Position numbers and translations under genes: made by a program. From contig NZ_MDGQ01000005.1 in NCBI RefSeq assembly GCF_001747105.1, forward strand, positions 744,001 to 808,000: a stretch of 64,000 bases of DNA, written 5' to 3'. The notes below the pieces were generated by a model. The model was given only the letters and a program-made list of their open reading frames with translations, had not been told where the DNA came from and made no database searches. Every line of letters begins with the position of its first letter. Positions within the stretch are counted from its first letter, which is position 1. This document shows positions 63,534 through 64,000 of this stretch, one piece after another. The DNA comes from Roseivirga misakiensis (GTDB lineage: Bacteria; Bacteroidota; Bacteroidia; Cytophagales; Cyclobacteriaceae).

Positions 63534-64000
63534 TTAGTCTATTGTGAAGGACATTTCGCCTCCTTTTTCGTCTTTTATTTGAACGCCAACGGCCTTTAAA
63601 TCATCTCTGATTTTATCTGATAACTCGTAGTTCTTAGCAAACTTGGCTTGTTTTCTCAACTCAATAAGTACCTCAATCACTCCCTTTAGAACTTTGCCAT
63701 CTTGAGCGTCGTCATTTTCATTTTGCAGCCCAAGTACTTCTGAAATTATACCTTTAAACAGCTCAATAGCTTCTTCGAAAGTAGTTTTATCGATTTGAGC
63801 TAACTCCGACGGGTTTTGGTAGAAAATATTGATTTTCGAACTCACATCGAAAAGTGAAGCGATCGCTTTTGCGGTATTGAAGTCGTCGCTCAAATCCATC
63901 ATCGCTTTTTCGACACCTCCTTTTAAGGCGTCACTTTTAGCTTTATCGATAGCACCAGTTCCAGGCTCAGCCAGTTTGTCAATCAAACTTACGCTAGCCA
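63534..64000 (-). CDS. cysS: cysteinyl-tRNA synthetase, C-terminal part (truncated by window edge)
   Basis: The frame is open from the window edge (64000) to a stop at 63534, about 155 codons. MMDLSDDFNTAKAIASLFDVSSKIN is the typical C-terminal DALR-type helix of CysRS (M-DDFNTA-A), followed by the anticodon-binding region (VIEVLIELRKQAKFAKNYELSDKIRDDLKAVGVQIKDEKGG). The catalytic HIGH and KMSKS regions lie beyond the window. Upstream gene of the dcd-yidD operon. Confidence 0.93.
   Translation of the reverse strand, partial: ASVSLIDKLAEPGTGAIDKAKSDALKGGVEKAMMDLSDDFNTAKAIASLFDVSSKINIFYQNPSELAQIDKTTFEEAIELFKGIISEVLGLQNENDDAQDGKVLKGVIEVLIELRKQAKFAKNYELSDKIRDDLKAVGVQIKDEKGGEMSFTID

Overview
The window looks like chromosome from a marine Bacteroidota of the order Cytophagales (Roseivirga/Fulvivirga-like). 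The evidence is T9SS C-terminal sorting domains (12663-25382, 51509-53380), Bacteroidota-type promoters (TAnnTTTG -7 box before ribBA), LytS/LytTR and AraC-TPR regulators, moderate-to-low GC and a DnaG of Cytophagales type. Genus assignment is an inference from protein style only.

Layout. 1-9.6 kb: a truncated putative channel protein, a serine hydrolase, two small outer-membrane beta-barrel proteins, a large AraC/cyclase/TolB-like/TPR signalling protein divergent from them, and a TPR-AraC membrane regulator. 9.8-28.2 kb: a hybrid histidine kinase with a LuxR output domain, then a 4239-residue secreted cadherin/beta-propeller protein with a T9SS tail, a small lipoprotein, and a membrane TolB-like/TPR protein. 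28.3-33.1 kb: a 4.6 kb accessory segment bracketed by two near-identical remnants of the 3' half of a tRNA-Met gene with its terminator; it carries a Sel1-repeat protein and three adjacent unknown genes. 33.1-45.0 kb: a regulatory and detoxification block with a Crp-type regulator, an NmrA-like reductase, two beta-lactamase-fold hydrolases, a membrane nucleotide cyclase, an AraC/TolB-like/TPR regulator, a FIST protein and two oxidoreductase operons. It ends at another tRNA-Met remnant. 45.1-48.75 kb: a DUF5686-type barrel and a LytS/LytTR two-component pair, then the intact tRNA-Met(CAT). 48.9-64 kb: mostly core genes (HAD-mtnA-class II aldolase, rhodanese, T9SS protein, PASTA protein, nifU-mrp, dnaG, ribBA, surE, yidD-dcd-cysS).

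Two observations stand out. First, three minus-strand operons in the 36-45 kb block (serine hydrolase lipoprotein; lipoprotein-DUF983-quinone oxidoreductase; SnoaL-transporter-flavodoxin-fold reductase) share a 63-bp promoter module with invariant internal spacing, TCCTGAA-N11-GACGAT-N21-YTTTG. This marks a small co-regulated set whose regulator is probably encoded nearby. Second, the 3' half of tRNA-Met together with its terminator and downstream GTGC/GCACGC repeats is scattered as att-like scars at 9.6, 28.4, 33.0 and 45.0 kb, with a tRNA-Asn version at 32.8 kb, and no integrase gene is left. Other points of note are a split-versus-fused arrangement of the same signalling modules at two loci, four beta-propellers each nested inside an Ig-like domain of the giant protein, and neighbouring dnaG and ribBA genes that have both lost canonical zinc ligands.
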